DNA of 6,142 nucleotides from Planctomycetota bacterium (GTDB lineage: Bacteria > Planctomycetota > Phycisphaerae > WQYP01): assembly GCA_021826605.1 (NCBI GenBank), contig JAKAZF010000189.1, positions 1-6,142 of the forward strand. The letters run 5' to 3'. Both the position numbers and the translations under genes were made by a program. Positions 5,258-6,142 of this stretch are shown here, in pieces. The notes beneath the pieces are model-generated. The model did no database searches, was not told the origin of the DNA, and saw only the letters and a program-made list of their open reading frames with translations. Position 1 is the stretch's first letter. Each line of letters opens with the position of its first letter.

Positions 5258-6142
5258 TCACCGGTTCCCGGATTGTGAGAGTTTTTCGAAATAAGCCTTC
5301 ACTGGATCGGCATAGCCTTCAGGCATGGCACCAAGCATGGAGTCCGAAAGCTTATGCAGCGTCTTGTGGCCGATCGTGGAGTTATCCAGCGTCAGGCGTG
5401 ATTCAGCCTGATTAATGACCTTCGCGGTATGAAGACTTTGATTGGCTAATTTCTGATACAGCAAGGCAGTATGATAATGATAGGCGTTCATGGCCTTTTG
5501 CGCATCCTGCATGAGCACGGCGGATTCTATAAGTTGGAAGTTGTTAAAGCCGGCCGCCCGTAACTCAATGCGCAGGCGATCGGTTTGATTCATCAACTGG
5601 GCCTGAATTCCGGCCATGCGTTTGATATCTTTTTGCATCCCCAGCGGGGCGGGGCCTTCCAGCCCAGCGCCGCCGTAGCCGGAGGCTTTTCCGCCGCCGG
5701 TAGCGCCGCCGGGCGGCTGCTTGGAGGAATCTTTTATCTGGCCGGAGCTGAATTGATCACCGGTTAGCCGCGTGGGCGTGCGGCGGCCGCCCTTATCGGT
5801 TGCTGTGGCACCCACCATTTCGCCGCTGGCTCGGCCCTCACGCCCGGAGCCGCTGCGGCCCTGAATTTCGTCATTTTTGGGCATGGTATTACCGGTAACG
5901 CCCTGCGCGCTCATATCACTGATCGGGCCGTCAAGAGCACCCCACCCCAGGCCTTTATTCATGGAATCGTTCCATTTGCTGCCCAGAGATTCCATATCGC
6001 TGGTAAGGTCTTCTTCATGTTGCAGCAGCTTGCCGATCATATCGGAAAGCTGTGCCGGCAGCGGCGGCACCGGGACATCATTTTGGGTGACGGGTTCTTC
6101 CATTTCCCATTTGGTGGTGTCGGGCTGTTGCAGCAGCCACTT
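5258..6142 (-). CDS. C-terminal part of a large planctomycete-type protein (DUF4175-like), start outside the window
   Basis: The frame is open from the right edge to TGA at 5260-5258, giving 294 residues. The ATG at 6103 is internal, because the 13 codons before it are also open and read KWLLQQPDTTKWE. Residues 14-65 are acidic and helical. Residues 70-165 are rich in glycine, serine and charged residues, with DGPISDMSAQGVTGN (71-85), GREGRASGEMVG (101-112), KGGRRTPTRLT (117-127) and GGATGGGKASG (145-155). Residues 166-250 form amphipathic helices, and the end reads GYADPVKAYFEKLSQ. From memory, this order of motifs ends large planctomycete proteins often labelled DUF4175, whose unseen N-terminal parts carry membrane segments and long coiled coils. 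No catalytic residues are evident and the function is unknown; an envelope-associated structural or scaffold role is a guess. It is on the same strand as kduI, but the 259-base gap suggests a separate unit. Confidence 0.6.
   Translation of the reverse strand, partial: KWLLQQPDTTKWEMEEPVTQNDVPVPPLPAQLSDMIGKLLQHEEDLTSDMESLGSKWNDSMNKGLGWGALDGPISDMSAQGVTGNTMPKNDEIQGRSGSGREGRASGEMVGATATDKGGRRTPTRLTGDQFSSGQIKDSSKQPPGGATGGGKASGYGGAGLEGPAPLGMQKDIKRMAGIQAQLMNQTDRLRIELRAAGFNNFQLIESAVLMQDAQKAMNAYHYHTALLYQKLANQSLHTAKVINQAESRLTLDNSTIGHKTLHKLSDSMLGAMPEGYADPVKAYFEKLSQSGNR

Noticed and set aside
5064..5261. 65-codon minus-strand frame overlapping the upstream stop as ATGA
   Set aside because: The ATGA overlap resembles translational coupling, but the product is cysteine- and arginine-rich with no motif, membrane segment or recognisable relative. 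It also runs across the inverted repeats. It cannot be fully excluded without homologues.
1..6142. CRISPR array, insertion sequence or attachment site
   Set aside because: No regularly spaced repeats, transposase frame, integrase or long terminal inverted repeats were seen on either strand.

Overview
All four genes in this window lie on the minus strand, at moderately high G+C. The organism is probably a planctomycete or a relative in the PVC group. This rests mainly on the rightmost gene, whose tail (motifs DGPISDMSAQGVTGN, KGGRRTPTRLT and GGATGGGK) I remember from large planctomycete proteins. Weak Shine-Dalgarno use and an exported GH88/105 hydrolase fit that view. This is an inference, not a proof.

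Layout in the direction of transcription, right to left. (1) 6142-5258: the last 294 residues of a large protein whose start lies outside the window. (2) 5257-4999: a 259-base gap with unusual inverted repeats. (3) 4998-4168: kduI, a complete cupin-type 5-keto-4-deoxyuronate isomerase with its four metal ligands. (4) 4056-2899: a secreted GH88/GH105-type unsaturated uronyl hydrolase with a signal peptide and a good ribosome binding site. The 111-base gap before it contains a 7-bp hairpin. (5) 2898-2593: a 306-base gap with an inverted repeat just after the hydrolase stop. (6) 2592-1: the first 864 residues of a single-chain restriction-modification protein. It has an N-terminal PD-(D/E)XK nuclease, a long linker, a gamma-class N6-adenine methyltransferase core and a type ISP-like specificity region. 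Its C-terminus is cut off by the window edge.

The middle pair forms two consecutive steps of pectin or uronate breakdown. The hydrolase frees 4,5-unsaturated uronic acid from oligosaccharides made by polysaccharide lyases. The sugar rearranges to 5-keto-4-deoxyuronate, which KduI isomerises to 3-deoxy-D-glycero-2,5-hexodiulosonate for KduD. No lyase, transporter, KduD or regulator is present here. The restriction-modification gene has no evident functional link to the sugar genes and probably marks the edge of an accessory or defence segment.

The items most worth checking are the helicase-less fusion architecture of the restriction-modification protein, the loss in the hydrolase of an acidic motif usual in its family, and the permuted pair of inverted repeats upstream of kduI.
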